From Lingula anatina (taxonomy: Eukaryota > Brachiopoda > Lingulata > Lingulida > Lingulidae): a stretch of DNA of 64,000 bases. The notes below the pieces were generated by a model. That model saw only the letters and a program-made list of their open reading frames with translations. It searched no databases and was not told where the DNA came from. Positions 48,524 through 61,100 of this stretch are shown here, piece by piece. A program made the translations under genes and the position numbers. Within the stretch, counting starts at the first letter, position 1; each line of letters opens with the position of its first letter. The stretch is taken from assembly GCF_001039355.2 (NCBI RefSeq), contig NW_019775393.1, positions 348,498 through 412,497 on the forward strand, written 5' to 3'.

Positions 48524-50537
48524 CTACTTCTTCCTTGGAGATGAACCTAATTTAGGTTTTAAGACATTTTTGCTTGGTTTTGGGTTTATTGTGGATTTTC
48601 GACCTGTCGAGAGTTTATGTCCACTTTTCTCTGGAGGCACTTCTGCAGTTGGAATGGAAACCAATAACTTGGCAGCCTGCTGTAGAGATTCAGCTTGTAA
48701 TTCAAGCTTATCTGGAAGCAATAGAAGTTGATGTATGTCTGATGCACTGAATATGTATCTCTTGAAGAAGTAATAAAAGAGCATATTTAAATTATATTTG
48801 TTATTCTCATATATGAGGGATCTCAGAATCGTGTAGCAGAAAGGAACCATTTGTGGATTTTTTTCTTGAAATTTTCAGTTTTCTTATTAAAATGACCTTT
48901 ACCAAAAGTCATAGTTTACCCATGATGATTTACCCCAGTTCATAAATCAAAAAGTTATGTATGTAGCCAATAACTTTGCTTTCTTTTCAGTGCATATTTT
49001 TCAATGAACTTAGAGAAATATTTGTCGTTTTTACGTGCATCAAAATTTCGCAAATGGTCCATTTCATCAGCCTTTTACTTTGAAGATGAGCAAGTGAGAT
49101 TACCCATGGCAATATTATATTTTTGTTCAAATAATTAAAGAGAGAATAAGCTTAAATTCTAAAAAAATGGAATTCCTTACCTGAGATGTACTCCAATATC
49201 TCACTACATTCTTCTAGAATGGGTGTGAAGCCAGTCACCACGTTTGCTTCATCTCCTATTGTTATAAACAATGCATAGACTTGTATTGACAGGGGATGTA
49301 AGTGAATAAAGGTGCTCAACAATGTTTTTTTTTTCTTTGCTCAGTTCAATTTAATAAGATGGACAAAATTAATGTTAGACTTTCATGTTTGTGATTTTTT
49401 ATTCCCATTTAAGTTGCAATGTACCAAATTAATGTACCTAATATCCTGAAAATGTAATTCTCATTTATCTCATTTATGAGCCACAGTATTGTATTTCCAA
49501 ATCTTACTATGAACTTCAATTGGAATATAGGTCTCCCTGCCTTGTAGGTAATTTGAAGCATTTGTAGTCTTTCCCTGAGTGAACAGCAGCCTGGCACAGC
49601 CATTAACATCACACAGATCTACTGTGACTTAAAAGTGAAAAAGAAACTAACAATAACAATGACAGAATTAACATAATCAGACCTTCAGGCATCTTTTAAA
49701 ATAAATTTTCTTGTATCTTGGCAACACTGAAGAAAAAACTAATACTTAGATTTGTATATATTTAATTTTGAAATGACGTTATAAAAATGTGCCACCCAAA
49801 AAAATCCAAGATATGAGGCATAGTGAAATTTTTACTTTTTAGCTCCAAATTATTAACAATTGCAATATATCCCTAATCCATGTGTTATGTTTCATGTTGA
49901 TAGTTTATAAATCTTGAAGAAAAGTAAACCACAGTAGTACAGCTTAGAAAAGGGCAAAGCAGTCTCTCTCTCCCTCAAATTGGTCATTAAATTTAATAAA
50001 TAGCTCTTGTTATATAAAGTAGAAACAATATTTATATTTATGGCAGTTCACAAGCACACAAACCATAGCTGGACTAATGTGCCAAAATTATCTCTTGGGA
50101 TACTAAACCAACATCCAGTTTCAACTGCAAAATGTTCCTCAAGCATTTTTCTTACCATCTTTGGTGAGGACACATTTTTCCTTTATGTAGTCCAACAGAG
50201 TCTGTGTTCCACAGTTTATGTTCAGCAGAAATGATTCCCCACCTGCAACAGAAAAATTATAAAATTATTTGCCAAATTTATGAGGCAACTGCAGATCTAT
50301 AAGTAAATGCCGTTCTTTCAACTTGAGCAATAAAATGGGTAGAGGTCTAAATCAACGCCAATGCCTCCGTAATATTTTTGCCTAGATCTAGATCTACATC
50401 TTCCAGGAATAATACAGAAGGGAAATAAAATTGAATCTTTGTAATTAACCTTCACCATAAACGATTCTTTGATGTTGATCTGTGGGAAGTAAGAAGTGTT
50501 ATGAGAACTCACTTCCATACTTAATATTGGCAAACAT
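48524..50537 (-). CDS. CXorf65: CXorf65-family protein
   Basis: Five exons run right to left: 50537-50513, 50242-50156, 49621-49508, 49255-49181 and 48711-48524. Phases close to 162 residues (human CXorf65 has 183). The start MFANIKYGSGESFLLNINC parallels the human MFIFIKHG and F-L-V-N-T-N-C pattern. VDLCDVNG, then a L-L-F-x-Q segment and a T-Y-x-P strand continue the match. The fold is probably ubiquitin-like, by the pattern of a short beta hairpin, a helix (LLDYIKEKC) and further strands; that is inference. The last exon adds a basic Ser/Lys/Pro-rich tail ending SSPRKK. The family has no firmly established function. It is head to head with CWC27 across 239 bases and tail to tail with URB1. 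Confidence 0.8.
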
Positions 50538-50776
50538 GATCCTATTGCACTTCAGAGACACGTTTATGAAAATACCGCAAAAATTACTTCCATACTGCGG
50601 GAGCGTCTGCTAGTAAACAAAAAGCACGTGTGCTCGTGCCACTAGCGCCACCTGTAAACAGGAAGTTGCGTGTATTACCCTGCGCAATATTTAGAACCTC
50701 ATGGCTGCCTGGCAGACGATCAAAGTCGGTCAAAATTTAAGTGAATAATGCTATAAAGTAGAAGCACTTGTAAAAA
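50538..50776. promoter_or_regulatory. Head-to-head promoter interval, CXorf65-like / CWC27
   Basis: Only 239 bases separate the divergent ATG codons. The interval is GC-richer than its surroundings and holds a CACGTG E-box at 50626-50631. No TATA box was seen near either start. Confidence 0.55.
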
Positions 50777-53700
50777 ATGAGTAATATATACATCCAGGAA
50801 CCACCCACCAATGGAAAGGTAATTATTCAACATTCCCTGACCGTCAGTGTATCTGCTATTTGGGGAGAAATTTAACGTTATGTACTCATTTCCTACATGA
50901 ATCGGCTAGTGATCTGTGTGTACAATGTTTTATTATCACGTACTACTACTACTGGCCTTAGACTACACTGTTTACATCCCAGTTTATGATGCCTGGAACT
51001 CAAACACTTTGATAAACTTTATTTTTAATCACTTAAGATATTATTTAACATTTTCATCTGCCTTTGAATTTTAATCCATTTTTGTCAGTACACCATACAT
51101 TACGGTCTCTCATGATATCTTATAAACATAACAGTATTGAACATTTTTCAAATATTGTTTCCTCACGGAATTCTGGTACATAACAGCAGTTTCTGCAGTT
51201 TGTCTTTTTTTCAGTGTCCCAACCAATGTTGAGGCATATGCCTTGATTCTACCTTTTTGCTGTTACAGAACTAAAGACTTTTTTGCTAATAATGAGTTAA
51301 GTTTTAAAGGAACATACTTTTCTAAAACAGAGATTTGGCTATTTTCTTTTCTACACATTGTTCATATGTTCTAGGTTCTATTGGTGACCACTGTTGGAGA
51401 CATAGACATTGAGCTATGGTCTAGAGAATGTCCAAAAACATGCAGGAATTTTATACAGCTGTGCATGGAAGGCTACTATGATGGAACTATATTTCACAGA
51501 GTGGTCCCAGGCTTTATTGTCCAAGGCGGGGACCCTACTGGAACAGGAGAAGGAGGGGAGTCTGTATATGGGAAACCCTTCAAGGTAAGTGGGTGGAGTT
51601 TGGACAGAGAAACCTACTTTTAATTCTAAATTTTACTGAAAAGATTCGTTTATACCTATTAAATAGTGATCACAACCAGTAAAAGAAATTATTAATCACA
51701 CTGAGACTCTGGTTTCTATATTTTCTTTGTATACCAGGATGAGTTTCATCAGAGACTCCAGTTCAAAAGACGTGGCTTGGTGGCCATGGCCAATGCAGGG
51801 AAAAATGACAATGGGAGTCAGTTCTTTTTTACTTTGGAAGCAACACCAGAGTTGCACAATAAACATACTATCTTTGGAAAGGTATGCATTATTTCATACA
51901 GTGTTATACAGTCCAGTTCATATCCTTGCTTTTGTAAATTTGTAAATATCATAAACAATGAACTTCTTTCTTCTTTTTTTTAACCACAAGACACTGTGAT
52001 TCATATAGAGATGAATTTAACATATGTACATACATCTTGTAAAAATGACCATGCTTTTTCTTATGTAGGTAGCAGGCAACACTATATACAACATGCTTAA
52101 GTTGGCAGAAACAGAAACTGATCAAAATGAAAGACCTTTATATCCACATAAAATTTTAAAAACAGAGGTGAGTTGGACAGATTAATGTAAACTTATATGA
52201 TATGACATGATAAAGATTATCTTGCATTTTGTTTTATATCAGTGTAGTCATAAGTGAAAAAAAAACTTTTCAAATTCTGGTTTACAGATCCTTTCCAATC
52301 CTTATGATGATATTTTGCCAAGATCACTACCAAAGAGGGCGAAAAAGGAGGAAGAAAAAGATGTCCAGAAAAAGAAAAGCAAATCAAAAGCTACTAAGTA
52401 GGTTTTGTGGAATTTATTGGATCCTACATAATAATAGTATTTTAACACCTTTTAACTTTATACTTTTCATTTTTGAATTGGAAAGAAGCTTAAAATGATT
52501 TAGGTTTTATTTTTTAATTGTGATTAACAGATAGAAATTGTGCAGTATTTGCTATTGCAGGAATTTCAAGTTACTTTCATTTGGTGAAGAGGCCGAGGAA
52601 GATGAGCAAGAAGTAGAAATGGCATCTAAGGTGAAATATTCCCTTATACACTTCTCTTTAACCTTCAATAATAAATGATTGGTGGCCTTTGCATGATTTT
52701 CCTTTGTTTTTAATTGATTTTACAACTTCTTTCCAATGAAAATATTACATTTATTACATCTTTGTATTTAAAGGGATAATAACTCTTTGTTTTGGCCAAA
52801 AAATGAATTTTCCTGGAATAAACAACAGTTTTTCCATACTTACCAATGGTTAATGAATCCATCTTTACATTTAAAGTTAGTCCCTGTTTTTTTTTTCTAA
52901 AAAGTTTGGTTTTTTGTTATAATCTCTTTAAGAGATTATAACAGAGTATAGCTATCAATGGAGGTCACGAGGTCTAAAGACAAGCTCAGATATAGGAATA
53001 ATAGCTATAACTGTCGTTTTTCTTATACAACAGAATATATTATATTTCTATGAGTTGTTCACAATGTTTTTATTGTGAAATATAGATCTCATACGAAGAG
53101 TTATTATCCCTTTAACTTTTGAGGAAATAATTTCCCACAAAAAAACAAATATTTTCTGCCTTCTATAGATTTTTAAATATAGATCACATACTAAGTAGCT
53201 AAAAGAATTGAATTGTATGATTTTGTTTAGGAAATCAAGAGTAAAAGTAAAAGCATGCATGACTTTGATGACCCTACCCTCAGTGCAGTAACAGTGATAG
53301 ACAAGGAGGAAGACTCGAGTTCAGGCAAGAGGAAAAGCATATCAGATGATGAAAGCAATAGTGTAAGTATAGCCTTGAAGAAATGTTGCTGAAATTTGAT
53401 CAGAATTATTCCCTATGAAAAGAAATCTTTCTTCATTTTTTTCCTTTGTGTCAACTCAGACAAAGCCTTCTTTGTTCCCTTAATTATAAGCACAGACTAT
53501 CATTCAACTATTAATTTGTTTTGGCAGAATACTGAAACTGATAAAGAGCATGGATCAAAGGACAAAATAATGAAGAAGTTAAAAAAAGAAACCAAAGTTG
53601 AAATAGAGCACCAAGAAGAACCAGAAGTGGAGAAGAAAACATCTAGAAGGTGCATATCAGGTTTTGTATCTAGTGTTCCCCTCTGCAACCTGCTAATTAT

Positions 53701-54966
53701 AATGTGGTACCCTCAAACTCTATATTAAGCAGTCAAGCATTGAAACAACTTCTCTTCTCTATATAGTGGCAGTTTGATTGATAGATCAAGAAATCCCATT
53801 ATTAAATCTCAGAAACTGTCAAAACCATCACAAAGTTATCTTGATGTATATGACTGATTGATGAGAGACAGTGCAGTAAAGTGAAATGGGGCTCAGTTTT
53901 GCAGTGTATTGAAGTGCCTACATACTGACTTCATCAGTTTATCTGTTTATACTATGTATGGTGTGGTGACCATTTCAGTGAAGAGCTCAGAAAGGAAGTG
54001 CGAGAATTGAAGAAACAACTTCTTGAAGCAAAGCAGAGGAAAGAAAAAGAGTCACATCCAAATAATAAAGATGAAAATACAGGTAGACCGTAGACTGAGA
54101 ATTTTTTAATGAATCAAACTGATGTTTTAAATACAGGTCATTGTAAATAGCTGCATCCAGCAATCTGTTGTATTGAAGTTATTTTTATTACTGCTTATAT
54201 TGATATCACTGTAGAATATTTGTGTTTTTAAGAATCGGTGAGTGTTAAGTTATGGGCAATAAATCTTATTGATGTAAAAAGTTTAATTTAGGTCTTCATG
54301 GTATTGTATCTCCACTTAATTTATTCCATTTTAATTTTATATTTGAAGATAAGAAAGCAGAAGATCCTGCTTTGGTAGAATTCAAACAAGAGAGACAGAA
54401 ATATAAAGAAAGAAAGAAAACTCAACCTAAAAAGGGAGCTGGAAGAGAGGAACAGACTCTTGCCTTATTGGCTAAATTCCAAAATAAACTCCATGAAGCT
54501 ATATCAATGGACAAAACAAAAAGTAAATCAAGTATTGAAGGAGAAGAAGAAGAAGATGATGATAATGATGACAGTGACATCTCCTGGTGAGTGAGCACAT
54601 GCAGTAATAGACTGTATACAGTGTTCTTTCAAAAATAACTGAACAAATCTGAAAAATTTCTTCTAATACATTCATGACTATATAGATATAATTCAGTTGA
54701 TTTAGATCTGATTTACATCATGCTTTACTTTGAATGTAAGTATTTTTTTAGCTGTATTACTTTTTATTTTTTTGGAAATTGATACAAAAATTAAAAACGA
54801 AATTTCCTTTTCCAGGCTAGGTCACAAGTTGGAGTTTGAGGACAAATCTGGGAAAGTACTAGATGCAAATGTAGACGATTCTGAACGCTATGAAATCTTT
54901 GATCCAAGAAATCCTATGAACAAGAGGAGAAGGGAAGCCAGTAAACAGAATATGAAAGGAAAATGA
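50777..54966 (+). CDS. CWC27: CWC27: spliceosome-associated cyclophilin
   Basis: Eleven exons: 50777-50818, 51375-51584, 51738-51881, 52069-52167, 52288-52397, 52561-52630, 53231-53362, 53528-53649, 53979-54082, 54349-54586 and 54816-54966. They join in phase to 473 residues (human 472). The start MSNIYIQEPPTNGKVLL is nearly identical to the human one. The cyclophilin domain (about 1-170) has IFHRVVPGFIVQGGD, with the catalytic Arg56 and Phe61 positions kept. Glu122 replaces the tryptophan of active cyclophilins, as in human CWC27, which is considered catalytically inactive. The C-terminal half is charged, with NFKLLSFGEEAE, a coiled-coil-like SEELRKEVRELKKQ segment and the conserved ending IFDPRNPMNKRRRE. 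It is a component of the activated (Bact) spliceosome, with CWC22/eIF4A3 as known contacts. The intron before 53231 contains a MITE. Confidence 0.95.
52768..53115 (+). mobile_element. TTAA-flanked MITE, full-length copy in CWC27 intron 6
   Basis: The element is 348 bases including TTAA at both ends. The termini are AAAGGGATAATAACTCTT and its inverse. A central palindrome is built from ATAATCTCTTT and its complement around 52917-52942. It is the best-preserved copy of the family in the window. Confidence 0.8.
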
Positions 54967-55636
54967 AACTTAACAAAGGTCTTTATTCTGAAACAAGATT
55001 CACAGCATTCTACATCAATTCTTTTATTCAGTGGCAGTCAATGTTTTCCTCTCACACACTTGCTTGTTACGCTTGTTGTTTTGTCCGTTCAGTTATCATT
55101 CAGCTATAAACATAGGTCACACAGTGACTGTCAGTAAAAGAAGGGTATTTTGTTTTTGAATTAAAATTATATAACAGGAGAGTTAGTAAGGACAGTTTTA
55201 TAGGTGGCAAATGTGCCCTCTATATTCCGAAAGGTCCCTCTGGTAAATGAAAAAGGTAATGCATAGAAAGTCCTGCAAACATGTGAAGTTTAACTCGGAG
55301 CAAAGGAATGGTCATGTTTATGAAGATTAAGATTTAAATTTGAAGTTTCTACATTTAACATATAATTATGATAATGTGATTATTCTTCCTTACCACAACT
55401 TGACACATGTACCGATTTTACATTTAAAACTCCTCAGATAATACTGTAATATTCCCATTTCACTAGTACTACGGGCATCAAATAAAAAATCCTTAGTATC
55501 TGCTTAAAGGCATAAACAATGGGATGAAAATAAATTTTATAGAATTACAGAAATTAGTAAGTCATGTGTATACTGTGAACATGCAGTTGGCCTTAATGTG
55601 TAGTAAAAGAACCAAGAGTAGACATTAAATTGTGTT

Positions 55637-55642
55637 AATAAA
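55637..55642 (+). terminator. Candidate poly(A) signal of CWC27
   Basis: AATAAA followed by a T/GT-rich stretch (TTTTTTCTGTATTTTGTGTG) within 40 bases, the expected layout for a cleavage and polyadenylation site downstream of the CWC27 stop. Confidence 0.6.
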
Positions 55643-56622
55643 ACTTCAAAAGCTTTTTTCTGTATTTTGTGTGTGCTATATATGCATTTAATAATATATC
55701 AAATCTTAAACTTTGCCTTCCTTTGTGTTTATTTACTTTTTCAAAATTTGTACCCATTTATTTATTTAGAATCAAACATTTATGTACCAAAGTGTTTATG
55801 TGTGACCAAATAATTTGAAATATTACTTTATTCAGAATATAGAGGAGAGTTTACATTACAAAAACTGTATGTTTTAAAGCATATACAAGTAATGTATAAA
55901 ATAAGACATGCAAAGAATATAAGAACTACCATTAAACTGCTCTGTTGAAAATACTATGGATATTTTTTTATGTAAAAACATCCTGTATCAATAAACTCAC
56001 TTCAATTTGTTAAAATCAACCCCCCCCAATTTTCCTCCCTTGATCTGTCATGCTTATTCTGTTAAAATATTACAGATACTTCTGCTATGTTAAGCTCAAG
56101 AGCTAAAGAGATTCAGAAAAATGCACCCAAATGCGTTGTGCCTCCTCTATATAGTTTTGGAAACTATTTATGACTTCACAAAATACAAGGATGTTTTTCA
56201 AGAATTTTACAATAACTAAAGACGGACTCTTAGCATATCAAGCTACCAATTCAATTGTGTGGTAATTAACATGTGAGCTTCATGATTTGCAGGAACACCT
56301 TTTATATTAAGTCTCAAGGAATGTCTTTTTGGGAACCTTATCAAAACAAACAATACACAAACTGATGTAGCAAAGACAAAAAAACAACATGCAAAATATA
56401 ATTTTTCAGGCACAATGTGCATAGCACCATTAAAATCACAAATACTGGATGAAGATACACCACAAACCTGACCTTCCTAATTCTGGTTTAGTAAAAGGTG
56501 ATTTAAAAAGTTTTCAGTGTGATAGCAAAAAACGTACACCCTAAAGTAAAAAAAGTTATTTTTACAGTTTAAATAAAGCTAAAAGCACTCATCCTCATCA
56601 AGCTTTCTTTGGCACCGGAATA

Positions 56623-56700
56623 CAAAAAAAAAAAAAAAATAAATAAATAAATAAATAAAAATAAATAATAACAAAATAATAATAATAATAATAATAAAAG
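56623..56700. repeat. A tract with AAAT and AAT microsatellite
   Basis: An A tract is followed by AAAT units and then AAT units. It is simple-sequence DNA in the 3' interval. Confidence 0.9.
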
Positions 56701-58195
56701 ATACACACACCTTAAAAGCACACTATAAAGCAATACTCAGCCTGGCCTATATTAACTAAAATTATACAAAATGGCCACCATTTTAAATTTTGATAAGCAT
56801 GATTACTTTTGTAATACTAAACCTATCATTACCATTTCAATATAAAATTCTAATAAGGGTATAAAAATAATATCTAATGTCTACAAAAAATTTTCTTGTA
56901 CAATTATTACAACATCATTTTTATTAGAATACACTGATGAATGTTTTTATCAATTGAAAGTTTTATGGCAGCACCTTAATATAAAAACACATGTAAAGCA
57001 ATTCTATATCCGTTTTGGGCTCAATTCTTCAATAAAACTGGGGGTTTATAAATTCCAATTTGTTATAAAAGACAACTCCATGCTAGACCAATATTTATAA
57101 AACATATAAAGTTAGTTATCAACCAAATATACCTTTAAATAAATGCTGGGAATATTATTTGGCAGAATCAATCTTGACTTGAAAAAAATATAATATTTGG
57201 TACATTAATATCAAATATACACATACTGGTTGCCCAGTTATAGTTTATGGTCTAATAAATGCCTGAAATATCACACTATGTTTGTGCTATGCATGTTTGT
57301 GATATCACTACTAATTACATTTCTGTATAACATTCTTGATGATACAGGCAATATTATTGATAGTATAGGCAAGTTCAAAAGAATTTGACAATAATGAAGC
57401 AATATTTGATCAAAATTTTGTGCCATTTGTCAACAGTTCAAGTTGCTTCACCAAAGTTGCTGAATTCATAGTCAAAAACTGAATGTCTTTTACCTTAAAG
57501 CTTAGGACTAACATTTGACTGAATGTAATTGTGGAATGGTAGCCCAGATACAAATATTTTTATCCAATATCACATATATTTTTGTATTAAACTGACAAAA
57601 TACAAAAGCTTTGGAACATTCCAATATGTTATGATAATCATAAACATTAAAAAATAATTGTAAATTTTAAGATAGTGATCACAAAAATTGTTTACAATAA
57701 TAGCATTTCTTTCAAGAGCAATTCAAACCTTTCTCCCTAACAAGTTATACAATGCATATAAAAAGTTTGTGACTATTGTCACATTAAGATAATTCAAGAG
57801 GCAATTTATCCGTCTCTTCTTGCCTTAAATCTTACGGTTATCACTAAGTACCATTTTCTATAAAAGTAACCTCTTTTAATACCTCAGAGGCATTTTGTAT
57901 GCTTTTATGCCATGGGACTACTTCTGAACAAATGCTATAAATGTGAAAGTAAAATCAATGCTTGTAATAATAAAACTTTTCAAATATGGTAATCTGAAAT
58001 TGTTGAGGACCTTAATGAAATTTCTCTTCTGCAAATTTTTCTTTGTACCCAACACAAAATTGTCCATCTGGAAGATACTTCAAAGATAAGGTTGGACCCT
58101 TAGTACAAGTACCAATTATCAGCCTTTGTTTTTATGGCAAAGGTTCCATATTTGCACTTTTTTCAGCCTATCAGCAGTTCCCCTTTTGGCACATT

Positions 58196-61100
58196 TTAGC
58201 GAATTTGAAAATTTGAGTAGTTCTCAAATGAATCTAGATACAGTTTGGCAAAAGTGTAGCAGAAGTCATACTGCTCCTGAAAATGAAGTTTTAGGGTTAG
58301 TTATTAAGTGATACATTACTATGTAAAAATATCTTGTAATTAAGAACATAAGATACAAGCAAATATTAAGAAATACAAAATGATTTACTAATGAAATGAA
58401 GTCACAGCTACTACCAAAGTATTATAAATAAAGTAATTAAAAAAGTAAATTATAATTACCTTTTTGTTAGTAGATGTAGCATAGATAGCCAACCATATAT
58501 TAACATGTAACACAAAAGATCAAATAAATTGTTTCTAAATTCATTTCTAAGAAAAAACCTTTATAATTTCAATATACTTACAATATTAGCAATGAATTGT
58601 GGTCTGTTGATGCGGACATTCTTCACTACATGGAACACATCAACACCTTGCTCCAGCTTGACCTTGTCCACCACACAGCTGACCGTTACATACACGCCAC
58701 TCTTCGTGGAACCATCCCTAGAAGTGAAGAGAAATCAGGAACAGAAACATCACTGTAAATAAATACATGTGAGTTTTATAAGTGAATAACTGGATTTACT
58801 CTTTTAAAACCTTAGAGTCTTGCATTAAAGTGCAGGCATTCATATTGCTATATTTACTTTGATATGTCACACTTAAAGCCCCAACATTTAAATTCTAAAC
58901 TTAATACCTGACTGCTATCTGACCCTCTGGATTGTAAAATAGAACCTAGTTAACCTGTTTCATGTCAAATGCAACCCTTTATTCATAACACATACACATA
59001 ATTGAAGCCATATTCATAACTTTTTATTGTAGACATTTTTGAAAGTTGACTTACAGACAGTGCACTGTGACTGGTTTGTTCCCAGTCTTCTGTTGCCATC
59101 TTTCCACCTGATCCAGAAGCTCGATCAGTGCTAACCCATTGGTGGGCTCATAGCGTCCCTGAGGCCATGACAGAAATTGGAACAATCTGATGGTCCGCAC
59201 ATCTTCACTCTTGAACTAAAAAAGAGTAAATTTTAGTTAATAGGGTATTTTTACTATGGAGGACATGGAAAATGTTTACATAACTAGAGGATCAGAGGGG
59301 CGAAACTGCCCCCAGGTACTGTACCACCAGTAACTGTACCAGGTACTGTACCATGATACAATACATAAATAGAAATGAAGAAATATGAACGACTGACATT
59401 CCACATTCTGTTTGCTCGACTTGTCTATCATGAACTATCTCAATTTTCCATAACAGATAACTTATTTGACACATTTGTATATTCTCACTTGTCTGCTTTT
59501 TCATATTTTTTCCACCCTTATTCATCCTTACTAACCTTGTTATAAGTACTCAGCTGTAAAGTGATCAATCGAATGGAGTCATCAATGACTAGCTGGCTGG
59601 ACTTGTGCTGAATTGTGAATGGACCATGACTGATGCTACTGCCATCTGCAGGCCAATATACGGCACAAGTCTATAATGATCCAACAATGAAAGAGAGAAA
59701 GGGAGGTGGTTGAAAAGATAAAACTTTTAAGTGTATAAATATACAATTTCAAAAATGATATCACATTAAAAGGTGCATTTATTAGATGCTTAATTAGAGT
59801 GACTAGTTTTCAAAATGAAATGCACCCAAGGCCAATTTGCAAAACAAATACCATAAAATTAATACATATCAAGAATACAATAAATGAAACTATTCACAAA
59901 AATGCAAAAAAATCATGTACCTCATCTTCATCAGGTTCATTTAGCATAACAATGGAGAACGAGTCATGATCCCAGATCATGCGCCAGAAATCTACCACTG
60001 TATGGGACAAAGGCATCTGTGTAACTATGAATGCATTACGCTGTCTGTAACCCTGAAATAAAAAATCAAAATTACACCAAATCCCCCCTAATATGGAACT
60101 ACTTTATAAAATTTTTTTAATGAGTTATGACTGTACTGACATTTTTTTGGGCATAATACAATCTTACCAAAAGGAACTTGAATGAGGAATTATCTTTTTT
60201 TCTTTAATGTTACGGGGCAGTCATGACTACAACTGTCCCATAAAATTGAAGAGAATGTGACTAATACTCCTGAACCTGTTTGTCCTTGCACAACTAACTA
60301 CAATGCTTATTTTACCCCTGGGCCATAATTTGTTTTTTCAAAATATATAAAATTATACTGTTGTAGATAGCAAATGCTTTTTTTTTTTATTCTGAAAAAA
60401 AAAATGCAAGTGTCCTATGTGAAAGTAGGATATTTTAAGACAATTAAGATGTGGGGACTTAAAAAGATCAACCCTATAAATAAATGGACCAACTGGGAAA
60501 TTCCAGTTTTCTAAGCAGGGGTAATATAATTGGATTTCAAACTGTAAACAGAATCCTTAAAAATTAAAAAATGTAAAAAAATCTTAAAACTTACATCTAC
60601 AAACACTGCATTGATATAATTTGTTCCATCTACTCTCGGGCTAAGAAAAGGGCGAGAAGTGTCAGCTGAAATAAGAGAAACTAACTTGAAACATCTGTTG
60701 CAAAAACTCTGAATAGGTTATCATGCCGAAGAAGTCTTCAACACATAAATATCTCTTCTTTACTATTTCTTTAAATGATTCTATTTTCCACTTCAAACAT
60801 TTTTCAAAGCTCCAACTTTGGAGAGTCATTTCAGGAAAAAAAACTTACGGGGAATTATACTGGGAAAGCGGTTCTTTTTGCTGTTTTCAGGAAGTTGTGA
60901 GTCCTGACAATCAGCAATTTTTAAAACTGGGGAAATTTTGCACAAGGTCTGCAATAAAAAACGCAATCATAAATTATTTCGAATTGAAATATTTACAAAT
61001 CTTATATTTCACTTTTTAAAAAATGCACCTTTACATAGTGACAAATGTATATCAGTGTCACTGCAACTATGACATTTCAACAGATGAACAGTACATAATT

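Larger units (their letters stand above)
54967..58195. other. Tail-to-tail 3' UTR interval, CWC27 / receptor phosphatase
   Basis: There is no coding exon in 3.2 kb. AATAAA at 55637-55642 on the plus strand is a good CWC27 poly(A) signal, about 670 bases after the stop. The rest is very AT-rich and probably belongs largely to the 3' UTR of the minus-strand phosphatase gene. It holds a microsatellite at 56623-56700. Confidence 0.5.
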
